DNA of 64,000 nucleotides from Desulfosudis oleivorans (GTDB lineage Bacteria; Desulfobacterota; Desulfobacteria; Desulfobacterales; SURF-7): the NCBI GenBank assembly GCA_020723305.1, contig DYJC01000009.1, positions 62,001-126,000 on the forward strand. The letters are read 5' to 3'. The notes beneath the pieces were generated by a model. That model was not told the origin of the DNA. It did not search any database and saw only the letters and a list, made by a program, of their open reading frames with translations. Of the stretch, positions 28,098-36,151 are shown one piece after another. Each line of letters starts with the position of its first letter. Within the stretch, counting starts at the first letter, position 1. The translations under genes and the position numbers were made by a program.

Positions 28098-28472
28098 AAC
28101 CCCGATATCCCATCTCCCAAATGCGGAAACAGGGATGAGCCAAAATATTGGCTTCCATAAGTCAAGATTATGGCGCTCCGCTTAAAAAAAACTCCCGTTC
28201 GATTTTCATTCAACAGAGATGTGTCATCCTGCCACAACATTCTATAAAAAACATAAACGGAAATTTTTTCAATCACCATAGCGCTGCATTGATAGCCTGC
28301 AAATCCAGAAAACCGGATAGACAGCTCCCTTCATGCTGACCGCAAAAATTTTTTCATCGCAGAAGTCTTACCATCTAATGGCACAATAGTTGCTTTTTCA
28401 ATAGGATGTCCCGGACGGTTATCGATTGTCCGGAATCATAAATTCTTTACAGATACAAAACAGGGAACACCA
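28098..28472. other. Gene-free spacer between tatA and the MITE fragment
   Basis: No convincing reading frame, RNA gene or terminator is visible in these 375 bases. Short frames present lack ribosome binding sites and resemble nothing known. Confidence 0.5.
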
Positions 28473-28540
28473 CAGTGTAATCGCATTTGGAAATAATATC
28501 CTCATTCAATTGATTCCCCCTTGGGGGGAATGTAACATCA
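28473..28540. repeat. Partial copy of the MITE-like element
   Basis: CAGTGTAATCGCATTTGGAA followed by an ATATCCTCATTCAA stretch and a shortened C/G hairpin (CCCCCTTGGGGGG) matches the left arm of the element at 17411-17595 almost base for base. The right arm is missing. It ends about 30 bases before the ParM-like gene and may contribute its leader. Confidence 0.7.
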
Positions 28541-28571
28541 GACATAACCCTCAATTTTTCTGGAGGAAACC

Positions 28572-29633
28572 ATGGAAGTTCTAGGCATTGATATTGGTTT
28601 TGGCTTTACAAAAGCCTCAAATGGAAAAGAGTATATCATGTTCAAGTCGATTTTTGGAGAAGCTGTGGACATACAGTTTTTCGCAGATCTCGGCAATTCT
28701 TCATTCTCCGATCAATTGCATGTAACGATTGATGACAAGTCCTATTTTGTGGGGGACTATGCGGAGCAGCAGTCCAATGTAAAACAATTTACTCTGGATC
28801 AGGAAAAATTAATCACTGATTTTGTAAAAATTCTTGCATTAACCATAACCGGAAAATTCGCCAATTCAGATGCGCCCATCAATATTGTCTCCGGCCTGCC
28901 TGTATCCTATTTTAAAGAACACAACGCCCGATTCGCAAAGATGCTTACCGGGCAGCACTCAATTACGTATCACAAAACAGATGGAAAGAGTACAACCAAG
29001 CGAATCTTCATCAAAAAGGTCCGGATGATGCCGCAACCCCTGGGAAGCTTTTTCAATCTGCTCATGGATGATAAAGGGAAAATCATCAACATGGATCTGA
29101 CCAAGCAGAAAGTAGGCATTATTGACATTGGATTCCGTACCACGGACTTTTCCATATTTGACAAGCTTCGGTATATTGACCGGGGCAGCACGACCATGGA
29201 CACCGGTATCTCAAAAATCTTCAGGGTGATTGCAAACAAGCTTCATGAGAAAAGCGGCATCAACGTCGAGTTATACCGTTTATACAATGCGGTTGAATCC
29301 GGCTTTATTAAAATGAGAGGCCAGGAATACGACATCACCAAAATCCGCGATCAGGTTTTTATGCAATCGGCTGAAACCATCGCCAATGATATTGATCGGC
29401 TGTGGGCAGAGGATTGGGATATTGACGCCATTATATTAACCGGAGGCGGATGCACCGAGCTGGGAAAATATCTGCAACCTCTGGTTTCGGGAAACGTCAT
29501 TCCAATAGAAAAAAATAAAGATGCCCGATTAAACAATGTCCGTGGATATCTGAAATACGGAAAATATATCTGGGGAGAATCCGGTCTGTGTGCAGTTCCG
29601 CCCAATATTGAAGAACAAGCCAAGGCCAGTTGA
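28572..29633 (+). CDS. ParM/archaeal-actin-like ATPase
   Basis: 353 residues. The actin-fold phosphate loops are visible: GIDIGFGFTKAS at the N-terminus (phosphate 1), VGIIDIGFRTTDFSIF (phosphate 2) and IILTGGGCTELG (adenosine motif). The overall pattern is that of the ParM/StbA and Ta0583-like group of bacterial and archaeal actins, which polymerise to move plasmids or act in unknown chromosomal roles. No ParR gene or parC-like iterons are adjacent, so plasmid partition is unlikely. CTGGAGG is a strong ribosome binding site. The gene is followed 87 bases later by a penicillin-binding protein, perhaps in one transcript; a cell-wall-related role would be speculation. Confidence 0.85.
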   Translation: MEVLGIDIGFGFTKASNGKEYIMFKSIFGEAVDIQFFADLGNSSFSDQLHVTIDDKSYFVGDYAEQQSNVKQFTLDQEKLITDFVKILALTITGKFANSDAPINIVSGLPVSYFKEHNARFAKMLTGQHSITYHKTDGKSTTKRIFIKKVRMMPQPLGSFFNLLMDDKGKIINMDLTKQKVGIIDIGFRTTDFSIFDKLRYIDRGSTTMDTGISKIFRVIANKLHEKSGINVELYRLYNAVESGFIKMRGQEYDITKIRDQVFMQSAETIANDIDRLWAEDWDIDAIILTGGGCTELGKYLQPLVSGNVIPIEKNKDARLNNVRGYLKYGKYIWGESGLCAVPPNIEEQAKAS

Positions 29634-29720
29634 TCCGTTGCCAAACAATAAATAACTTGCCCTGATCCGCAACCCTGTCCTAATATAACGGCCGAACCAA
29701 TTTACTTTCCGGAACAGGGT

Positions 29721-31679
29721 ATGACAGGTGTAACCTTTCGAAAAAACAGAATGCGCATATTCCTTATTGTGTTATGCGGCATGATGTTGGGTATTCCAGG
29801 TGGAATTCTGATCGCGATCACCAGAGATCTGCCTGAAATCCGTTCTCTTGAATCATACAAACCCTCTTCTGTCACGCGTATCTATTCCGCAGACCATGTG
29901 CTTCTTTCCGAGCTGTTCCTGGAAAAAAGAGATCCGTTGCCGCTTCATCGTATTCCCAAACCCCTGATACAAGCCATCCTTTCCATTGAGGATAAATCTT
30001 TTTATCAGCATAGCGGAATTGATTTGAAAGGCATTATCCGCGCCATTTACAAAGATATACACGCACGAAAGCTTGTCGAAGGGGCCAGCACACTCACTCA
30101 GCAGTTGGCCAAAACCCTTTTTCTGACCAGCGAAAAGACCCTTGTTCGAAAACTGAAAGAAGCCATTCTCGCGTTCCAACTGGAAAGAAGATACACAAAA
30201 GACGAAATTCTGGAACTGTATCTGAATCAGATATATTTCGGCAGCGGTGCCTATGGTGTCAATGCAGCAGCCAAAACCTTTTTCAATAAACCGGTCGAAC
30301 ACCTTACCCTTGCGGAAGCAGCGCTGATTGCCGGTATGCCGCAATTACCGTCCCGCCTGTCACCTCTGGTCAGTCCCGAGCGTGCTGTCCAGCGAAGAAA
30401 TATCGTTCTGAAACAGATGTTTCGAAATAATATCATCTCGGAAAAGGAATTCAAACAATCCGAGAATGAACCGCTTCAGCTTGGAAAGAATGCGGATCAT
30501 CGTTTAATCGCCCCCTATTTCATCCAGTATGTAACGAATCAACTAGAGGACATCGTTGGCGCAACCCTCCTGTATCAAGGAGGGCTTATTGTAAACACCA
30601 CCCTGGATTATGCGCTTCAACAGTCTGCCGAAACTGTTGTTCGCAACCGGCTCCAGGAGTTAGAAACTCGAATGAAAAAGCATACAACCAAACCAGAGCC
30701 TCAGGCGGCGGTAATCTCTCTTTCTATCCAAACCGGTGGCATTCTGTCCATGGTAGGAGGAAAAGACTTTCCCCAGAGTAAATTTAACCGTGCCGTATCT
30801 GCCAAAAGACAACCTGGTTCAGCCTTTAAGCCGATTCTGTATGCCTGTGCAGTGGAGCAGGGATTTCCCCAGAACATGCTCTTACTGGATTCACCCGTTG
30901 TTTTTTCCGGTTCCGGGGGTTCTCCTCCCTGGGAACCGGAAAACTTCTCCAAGGACTACATGGGAGAAATCACATTACGGAAAGCCCTTGCCTTTTCTAA
31001 AAATATACCTGCGATCCGATTGATGGAAAAATTGGGTGTATCCTCTGTTTCAAGATTTGCCTCCTCCCTTGGAATTCAATCACGGCTCCATCCATACCTC
31101 TCCCTTGCGTTGGGCACGGCTGAAATGACACTTCTGGAACTCACGGCTGCCTATTCCGTATTCCCAAACCAGGGTAAACTGATCAAACCCTTTGCAATCG
31201 CCGAGATTCAGGATCGACATGGGAGAATAATCTGGCGTGCAAAACCCCAAAAATCAATTGCCATGTCCAGAGCCGGTGCAGCCATCATTACCGATATGCT
31301 GAATGGAGCCATTCTGGAGGGAACCGGCCAGAAAGCAAAATCGCTGCGGCAGCCTCTTGCCGGAAAAACAGGAACAACCAATCAATATAAAGATGCCCTG
31401 TTTATTGGATTTTCACCAGCGATCACAACCGGAGTCTGGGTTGGTCAGGATTCTTCTGAAACTCTTGGAAATGATGAAACCGGTGCAAAGGCAGCCTTGC
31501 CGATCTGGATGGATGTGATGCAAAAAGCCGAGTCAAAATCTTCAGGGCTCTCTTTTGATATACCGGATGAAACCGTAAGGGTGAGGATGGATCCAACCAG
31601 CGGAAACCCGGTACCTGAAACCGATCCTGATTCTGTGAATGCTTTGTTCAAAAAGGGAACCGAACCCAAAAAAAACTGA
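29721..31679 (+). CDS. Class A penicillin-binding protein (PBP1A-like)
   Basis: 652 residues. There is an N-terminal membrane anchor (IFLIVLCGMMLGIPGGILI) and a GT51 glycosyltransferase domain at about 50-230, with catalytic Glu in SIEDKSFYQHSGID near residue 88 and EGASTLTQQLAKTL. The transpeptidase domain has SxxK in GSAFKP near 366, SKN in FSKNIPAIR and KTGTTNQYKDA near 549. It polymerises and cross-links peptidoglycan in the periplasm. It is shorter than E. coli PBP1a (850), lacking the OB-like insert, as in many anaerobes. The C-terminus is a short Pro/Lys tail. Confidence 0.95.
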   Translation: MTGVTFRKNRMRIFLIVLCGMMLGIPGGILIAITRDLPEIRSLESYKPSSVTRIYSADHVLLSELFLEKRDPLPLHRIPKPLIQAILSIEDKSFYQHSGIDLKGIIRAIYKDIHARKLVEGASTLTQQLAKTLFLTSEKTLVRKLKEAILAFQLERRYTKDEILELYLNQIYFGSGAYGVNAAAKTFFNKPVEHLTLAEAALIAGMPQLPSRLSPLVSPERAVQRRNIVLKQMFRNNIISEKEFKQSENEPLQLGKNADHRLIAPYFIQYVTNQLEDIVGATLLYQGGLIVNTTLDYALQQSAETVVRNRLQELETRMKKHTTKPEPQAAVISLSIQTGGILSMVGGKDFPQSKFNRAVSAKRQPGSAFKPILYACAVEQGFPQNMLLLDSPVVFSGSGGSPPWEPENFSKDYMGEITLRKALAFSKNIPAIRLMEKLGVSSVSRFASSLGIQSRLHPYLSLALGTAEMTLLELTAAYSVFPNQGKLIKPFAIAEIQDRHGRIIWRAKPQKSIAMSRAGAAIITDMLNGAILEGTGQKAKSLRQPLAGKTGTTNQYKDALFIGFSPAITTGVWVGQDSSETLGNDETGAKAALPIWMDVMQKAESKSSGLSFDIPDETVRVRMDPTSGNPVPETDPDSVNALFKKGTEPKKN

Positions 31680-31744
31680 TCCCATTCTGATTAAGCCATA
31701 ATTTGCCGAAAATTTAAAATATAACCAATTTTTCCAAAAGCGAT

Positions 31745-31773
31745 TTGACACCCTCCGGCTTCTTCCCTATAGT
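31745..31773 (+). promoter_or_regulatory. Sigma70-type promoter of the TetR gene
   Basis: TTGACA at 31745-31750 and TATAGT at 31768-31773 are 17 bases apart. The TetR start codon is 78 bases downstream. No copy of the 22-base palindrome found after the TetR gene is seen here, so autoregulation is not supported by sequence. Confidence 0.7.
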
Positions 31774-31851
31774 CCATTACCTGACTGGGTTCACACTTCT
31801 CATATCGATTCACGATCCAGTATTGGGTAAAAACAATAAGGAAACAATTTC

Positions 31852-32475
31852 ATGTGCTGCATACGGAAAAAAAAGACGCAAGAAGAAAAAAGCCGGGAGA
31901 TGAAAATCCGGCTGATAGAAGCGACCCTGGTCTGCCTTCAGGAGCGCGGATACCATGGAACCTCTATTTCAGAAATCCTGAACCGGGCAGGAGTTTCGAG
32001 GGGTGCTTGGCGACATCATTACAACAACAAGAAAGAACTGGTTGCGGCAGCTGCTGAACACTTCTTAAAAGGCCCGATCGCAACTGCCCGGGAGATGGCC
32101 CCGAGTTTTAAAAATCGAGATAACCTGCTGGTTGAGGTTGTAAGCTATATCTGGGAAAATTATTACCAGGGAACATACCGCGACATCTGGCTTGAATTCA
32201 ATGTTGCCTGCCGGACCGATGAGGAGCTGAGGCAACGTCTGAAACCGGTAATCAAACATTTTTTTGAATCTCTGGATGAACTCTGGCGGGAACATTTTTC
32301 AGCGGCTGAGAATAGCTCCGGAACCATCGAAATCCTCATGAACCTGACACTGTATTCCATGCGGGGCATGGCGATCCAGTCCATTGTTCTGGATGAACCG
32401 GATTATTACCAAACCCTTCGAAATCAGTGGATTAAAATATTGTCACCGCTGGTCATGGTTCGAAAAGACACATGA
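31852..32475 (+). CDS. TetR/AcrR-family transcriptional regulator
   Basis: 207 residues. The N-terminal helix-turn-helix is typical: LIEATLVCLQERGYHGTSISEILNRAGVSRG, then WRHHYNNKKELVAAAAEHF. The C-terminal ligand-binding domain is helical and not specifically assignable. Lysine-rich residues 5-16 precede the DNA-binding domain. It stands directly upstream of, and on the same strand as, the dehydratase/glycyl-radical operon. The perfect palindrome at 32629-32650 in that operon's promoter is its probable operator. An acyl-CoA or aromatic pathway intermediate is a likely effector, by analogy with TetR regulators of CoA-thioester catabolism; that is inference. Confidence 0.92.
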   Translation: MCCIRKKKTQEEKSREMKIRLIEATLVCLQERGYHGTSISEILNRAGVSRGAWRHHYNNKKELVAAAAEHFLKGPIATAREMAPSFKNRDNLLVEVVSYIWENYYQGTYRDIWLEFNVACRTDEELRQRLKPVIKHFFESLDELWREHFSAAENSSGTIEILMNLTLYSMRGMAIQSIVLDEPDYYQTLRNQWIKILSPLVMVRKDT

Positions 32476-32595
32476 AACAGATCAACCTGCCTTTGTCATT
32501 TTTCTCCTCGTAAAGGCTTTGATCTCTTTGCTTTGACCTGAAAAACAAACAAGGTTTTATTTAGGAAACAGCCCTGGTTATTCCAAAACAAATGA

Positions 32596-32627
32596 TTGAC
32601 AAAAAAATAAAATTCTGACTTTAGTAT
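32596..32627 (+). promoter_or_regulatory. Possible promoter of the dehydratase/glycyl-radical operon
   Basis: TTGACA at 32596-32601 is followed by TTTAGT/TAGTAT at 32620-32627. The best-looking -10 hexamer is 18-20 bases away, longer than ideal, as is common for regulated promoters. The palindrome starts two bases later, so a bound repressor would cover the transcription start. Confidence 0.5.
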
Positions 32628-32628
32628 A

Positions 32629-32650
32629 AAACAAACCAATTGGTTTGTTT
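32629..32650. promoter_or_regulatory. Perfect 22-bp palindrome, probable TetR operator
   Basis: The 11-base half-site AAACAAACCAA is followed directly by its exact reverse complement. It lies between the TetR gene and the first dehydratase gene, just after the -10 region and about 50 bases before the start codon. Length and symmetry fit a TetR-dimer site. Confidence 0.75.
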
Positions 32651-32698
32651 CTTTAAAAAACAATACACCATACCCAAAAAACCCGAGGAGTATCGTAC

Positions 32699-33817
32699 AT
32701 GGAACGTATCGGCATTTTTAAACAAATTGTTTCAAACCCCTATGAATATGCCCGAAACTGGAAAGAGAAAACAGGGGGAAAGGTGATCGGAAATTTTTGT
32801 TCTTACACACCGGAAGAAGTGATTACAGCTGCAGGTGCCCTTCCGTTTCGAATTTTGGGCTCCGGAGCAACCATTTCCAAAGCAAATGCATTTTTACAGG
32901 CATATAGTTGCAGCCTTGTACGTGGCGCTTTGGAAGACTCCTTAGAAGGACGCCTGAATTTTCTGGATGGGACTGTTTTTCCGCATACCTGTGACTCCAT
33001 TCAGCGTTTGTCCGATATCTGGAGGATGAATACAAATTATGCATTTCATGCGGATCTGATCATGCCGGTTAAACTGGATACGGAGAGTGCCGAACAATAC
33101 ATGACTTCCGTTATCCGGAAATTCAGAAAAGACCTGGAAACCGGTTTTGGAATCCGGATTAACGATGAAATGCTCCAAAAAGCGATCCAGACATCCAACC
33201 AGGTTCGGGCTTCCCTTGCAAAACTATATGAAATCCGGAAAAATTCCCCGGAAAAAATAAAAAGCAGCGAACTCCACGCTGTTTTCAAGGCCTCCATGGT
33301 CATGGACCGGAACCAGCTTGCCGATGCTCTCAGAGAACTCATAACGTTTATAGAAAATCAGAAAGTTGCCAAAAAACCAGATTCAAAACGGATTGTCCTG
33401 ACCGGAGGATTGTGCAGCATGCCGGACATCTATGATGTCATCGAATCCTCCAATGGCGCCGTGGTTTGGGATGATTTCTGTACTGGATCAAGGTATTTTG
33501 AGGGCCGGATCATAGAAGAAGGTGATCTGGAAAAAAATATTGCCCAGCGGTATATCAATAGGATTGTCTGCCCGGCCAAACATTCCGGAATATATGCAAG
33601 AGGAAACTACCTCCTGGAAAAAATCAGGGAAAACCATGCAGATGGTGTTATCTTTGTATTTTTAAAATTCTGCGACCCTCATTCCTTTGATTACCCCTAC
33701 ATGAAAGAGATGCTTGAAAAAGAAGGCATTCCCAGCATGCTGTTTGAGATCGAAGAGCAAGCCTCTTCCGGAGGCCAGCTTCAAACCAGATGTGAAGCAT
33801 TTATGGAGATGCTGTAA
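32699..33817 (+). CDS. 2-hydroxyacyl-CoA dehydratase / benzoyl-CoA reductase-family subunit (HgdB/BcrC-like)
   Basis: 372 residues. The family shows as FCSYTPEEVITAAGALPFR, then a conserved Cys in QAYSCSLVRGAL and FPHTCDSIQRLSDIW. Cys34, Cys71 and Cys98 are candidate ligands of the [4Fe-4S] cluster. The second half has the repeated Rossmann-like core (RIVLTGGLCSMPDIYDVIE, YFEGRIIEEGD, ICPAKH-like segment) and ends in QASSGGQLQTRCEAFMEML, the usual C-terminal motif. Such enzymes use an ATP-driven one-electron transfer to dehydrate (R)-2-hydroxyacyl-CoA or reduce aromatic CoA esters. The partner subunit lies 141 bases downstream, and the activator follows. GAGGAG precedes the ATG. The substrate cannot be read from sequence. 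Confidence 0.88.
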   Translation: MERIGIFKQIVSNPYEYARNWKEKTGGKVIGNFCSYTPEEVITAAGALPFRILGSGATISKANAFLQAYSCSLVRGALEDSLEGRLNFLDGTVFPHTCDSIQRLSDIWRMNTNYAFHADLIMPVKLDTESAEQYMTSVIRKFRKDLETGFGIRINDEMLQKAIQTSNQVRASLAKLYEIRKNSPEKIKSSELHAVFKASMVMDRNQLADALRELITFIENQKVAKKPDSKRIVLTGGLCSMPDIYDVIESSNGAVVWDDFCTGSRYFEGRIIEEGDLEKNIAQRYINRIVCPAKHSGIYARGNYLLEKIRENHADGVIFVFLKFCDPHSFDYPYMKEMLEKEGIPSMLFEIEEQASSGGQLQTRCEAFMEML

Positions 33818-33819
33818 AT

Positions 33820-33934
33820 GGTTGGCCGGTTGGCCGGTTGGCCAGTTTACCGGTTTGCCGGTTTATTTACTAAAGGATTAGATAGTTTTTCGGGCTAACG
33901 GGCTAACCGGCTAACGGGACAACGGGCCAACCGG
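33820..33934. repeat. Intercistronic inverted repeat made of 8-base units
   Basis: The left arm repeats GGTTGGCC three times and decays into GTTTACCGGTTTGCCGG. The right arm, CGGGCTAACGGGCTAACC, continues to GGGCCAACCGG and is roughly its reverse complement. The block fills the gap between the two dehydratase subunit genes. It could fold in the mRNA and set the ratio of the subunits, or be a simple-sequence expansion. Confidence 0.65.
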
Positions 33935-33958
33935 AAAACCTATACGAGGAGAAAAACC

Positions 33959-35197
33959 ATGACATTGACGGAAAAAATAAAAGATCCGGAAAAAGAAAAA
34001 AGAAAAATCAAGTCTGATAAAAAAATGAGAGACCTCATGACAGCATATTATATTGAGGCAAAAACCCCTAAGGAGCAAACCGGAAAAAAAATTGCATGGA
34101 TCACCAGCGGCGGACCGGTAGAACCCCTGCAAGTGATGGATATCATACCTGTGTATCCGGAAAACTATGGTGCCATGATCGGCGCCAGCAAAATGGGGGT
34201 TGAGCTTTGTGAAAAAGCCGAACAGATGGGATACTCCAGCGACCTCTGTTCCTATGCACGGGCGGATATTGCCTGTGCAACTGTAAACGGAGGGCCCATC
34301 GGCGGATTACCGGAGCCGGACATGCTGATCTGCTGCAACAATATCTGCGGTACGGTTTTAAAATGGTACGAGGTGCAGGCCCGTTATTATAAAGTCCCTT
34401 TGTTCATTCTGGATACTCCCATCTGCCACACGGAATACAATCCGGATATGAAACGCTACGTGACCACACAGATTCAGGAATATATCGACTTTCTTGAAAA
34501 AATATGCGGCAAACGGTTTGATTACGACCGCATGACGGAAGTGGGAAAATTATCTATCCAGGGGCAAAGACTCTGGCAGGAGATCCTGGATACCACCATG
34601 AACCGTCCTGCGCCCATGACCTGTTTTGATGCATTTTTTCATCTCGCCATGATTGTTACCTTGCGCGGAACAAAGACCGCCGTAGATTTTTATGAATCCC
34701 TGCTGGCGGAAATGAAAGAGCGTATCGCCCAGGGGATTGGTATGCTTCCCCAGGAAAAATACCGTCTGGTCTGGGATAACCTGCCGGTCTGGTATCGATT
34801 GCGATGGCTGTCCAATAAGTTTGCTTCCCATTCCGCCTGTCTGGTGGCAGACACCTATACCTCCGGATGGTGCAGTTCCATGCAATACCTGGATGAGAAT
34901 GATTTTCTGGGATCTCTGGCGGAAATGTATACCCGGATTTTTCTGAACACCGGAACCGACATCATGGCAGACAACATTGTCAAAATGGTTGAAAAATATG
35001 AGGCTGACGGCGTGGTATTTCATTCCAACAGAAGCTGCAAACCCTATTCACTCGGGCAATATGACATTCAGAGAATCATCCAGGAAAAGATCGGCATCCC
35101 CACTCTGATGATTGAGGCTGACATGTCGGATGAACGGAATTTTTCCGAAAGCCAGATTGAAACGCGGATTGATGCGTTTATCGAAATGCTGAAGTAA
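33959..35197 (+). CDS. 2-hydroxyacyl-CoA dehydratase / benzoyl-CoA reductase-family subunit (HgdA/BcrB-like)
   Basis: 412 residues. Family blocks are WITSGGPVEPLQVMDIIPVY, PENYGAMIGA, MGYSSDLCSYARADIACA, LPEPDMLICCNNICGTVLKWYE and VPLFILDTPICH. Several cysteines here are candidate ligands for the [4Fe-4S] cluster. It ends in ESQIETRIDAFIEMLK, matching the partner's C-terminal motif. It forms the heterodimeric component with the preceding gene. GAGGAG lies before the ATG. Sequence segments recall BcrB, but the single HgdC-like activator in this operon argues for a dehydratase-type rather than a classical heterodimer-activated benzoyl-CoA reductase; that is inference. Confidence 0.88.
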   Translation: MTLTEKIKDPEKEKRKIKSDKKMRDLMTAYYIEAKTPKEQTGKKIAWITSGGPVEPLQVMDIIPVYPENYGAMIGASKMGVELCEKAEQMGYSSDLCSYARADIACATVNGGPIGGLPEPDMLICCNNICGTVLKWYEVQARYYKVPLFILDTPICHTEYNPDMKRYVTTQIQEYIDFLEKICGKRFDYDRMTEVGKLSIQGQRLWQEILDTTMNRPAPMTCFDAFFHLAMIVTLRGTKTAVDFYESLLAEMKERIAQGIGMLPQEKYRLVWDNLPVWYRLRWLSNKFASHSACLVADTYTSGWCSSMQYLDENDFLGSLAEMYTRIFLNTGTDIMADNIVKMVEKYEADGVVFHSNRSCKPYSLGQYDIQRIIQEKIGIPTLMIEADMSDERNFSESQIETRIDAFIEMLK

Positions 35198-35224
35198 ACC
35201 GAACACCACCGATTTTTGATTTCA

Positions 35225-35294
35225 TGTGGGAGGCTTCCAGCCGCGAAATTGGATCGTTCAAAGCACAGATATCGCGGCAGGAACCGCTCCCACA
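35225..35294. repeat. REP-like inverted pair (REPIN-type hairpin)
   Basis: TGTGGGAGGCTTCCAGCCGC begins the left arm. The right arm, ending in GCTCCCACA, is an imperfect reverse complement (TCGCGGCAGGAACC inside). The arms are 21-23 bases, separated by about 26 bases. The sequence is close to the widespread GTGGGAGCGGCTT-type REP. It lies in the 160-base gap between the second dehydratase subunit and the activator gene. No RAYT transposase is in the window. Confidence 0.7.
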
Positions 35295-35357
35295 AAAAGT
35301 TCAAGATGATATTGTTCAAAACCTGATAATTGTACTACTAAATAGAAAGAGGTTTTT

Positions 35358-36125
35358 ATGATAACAGCAGGTATCGATGTCGGCTCCATCAGCGCCAAAG
35401 CCGCTATAATAAAAGACAATGAACTATTGGGTGCATGTGTTATCCTGACCGGATACAACTCCCGGAATGCAGGCCGGCAGGTTTTTGATCAGATCCTGTT
35501 GGAAGTGAACCTTGATGCTTCCCAGATTGACAAAATCATTGCCACCGGATATGGCAGAAACAGCATTGAATTCGCCGACAAAGCAGTCACCGAAATCACC
35601 TGTCATGCTGCCGGTGCCAATTTTTTAAATCCGGAAATCCGCTCCATTATCGATATCGGAGGACAGGACAGTAAGGCCATTGTGATTAATGAAAAAGGAA
35701 AGGTTCAGGATTTTTCCATGAATGACAAGTGTGCTGCCGGAACCGGAAGATTTCTGGAAGTCATGGCTCGCGCCCTGGAAGTGGATCTGGACGCATTCGG
35801 TGAATTATCGCTTCAGGCAGATAACGTCGCTTCGATCAGCAGCCTGTGTACGGTCTTTGCGGAATCCGAAGTTATTTCCCTGATTGCAAAGGGAGAAAAA
35901 CGGGAAAATATCATTGCTGGGATTCATGCATCCATTGGCTCCAGGGTAATGGCCATGGGAAAACGGATCGGTATCACTTCGCCGGTCATGATGACCGGAG
36001 GGGTTGCCAAAAATATCGGGGTAGTCAAAGCACTGGAAGAAAAATTCAATACACCGATCATTGTATCCGCACATGCACAGGTAAACGGTGCCATTGGAGC
36101 GGCATTGATTGCATCCACCCTATAA
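35358..36125 (+). CDS. ATP-dependent activator of 2-hydroxyacyl-CoA dehydratase (HgdC-like)
   Basis: 255 residues, BadF/BadG/BcrA/BcrD ATPase family, acetate-kinase/actin fold. It shows AGIDVGSISAKAAIIKDNE (phosphate 1), IIDIGGQDSKAIVI (phosphate 2), NDKCAAGTGRFLEVMA and SSLCTVFAESEVISL, whose two cysteines ligate one [4Fe-4S] cluster bridging a homodimer, and MTGGVAKNIGVVKALE near the end. It hydrolyses ATP to push a low-potential electron into the dehydratase. As a single 255-residue protein it resembles HgdC rather than the two-subunit BcrAD pair. It follows the REP-like hairpin. Confidence 0.93.
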   Translation: MITAGIDVGSISAKAAIIKDNELLGACVILTGYNSRNAGRQVFDQILLEVNLDASQIDKIIATGYGRNSIEFADKAVTEITCHAAGANFLNPEIRSIIDIGGQDSKAIVINEKGKVQDFSMNDKCAAGTGRFLEVMARALEVDLDAFGELSLQADNVASISSLCTVFAESEVISLIAKGEKRENIIAGIHASIGSRVMAMGKRIGITSPVMMTGGVAKNIGVVKALEEKFNTPIIVSAHAQVNGAIGAALIASTL

Positions 36126-36151
36126 CAGAATACAAACCAAGGAGAACAAGC

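Noticed and set aside
32699..36125. Naming the dehydratase genes bcrABCD (benzoyl-CoA reductase)
   Set aside because: Only one activator subunit is present and it is HgdC-like; the sequence does not fix the substrate.
35846..36151. Long N-terminal extension of the SDR frame into the activator gene
   Set aside because: AAGGAGAAC and ATG at 36152 give a normal SDR N-terminus; the extension is out-of-frame activator sequence.
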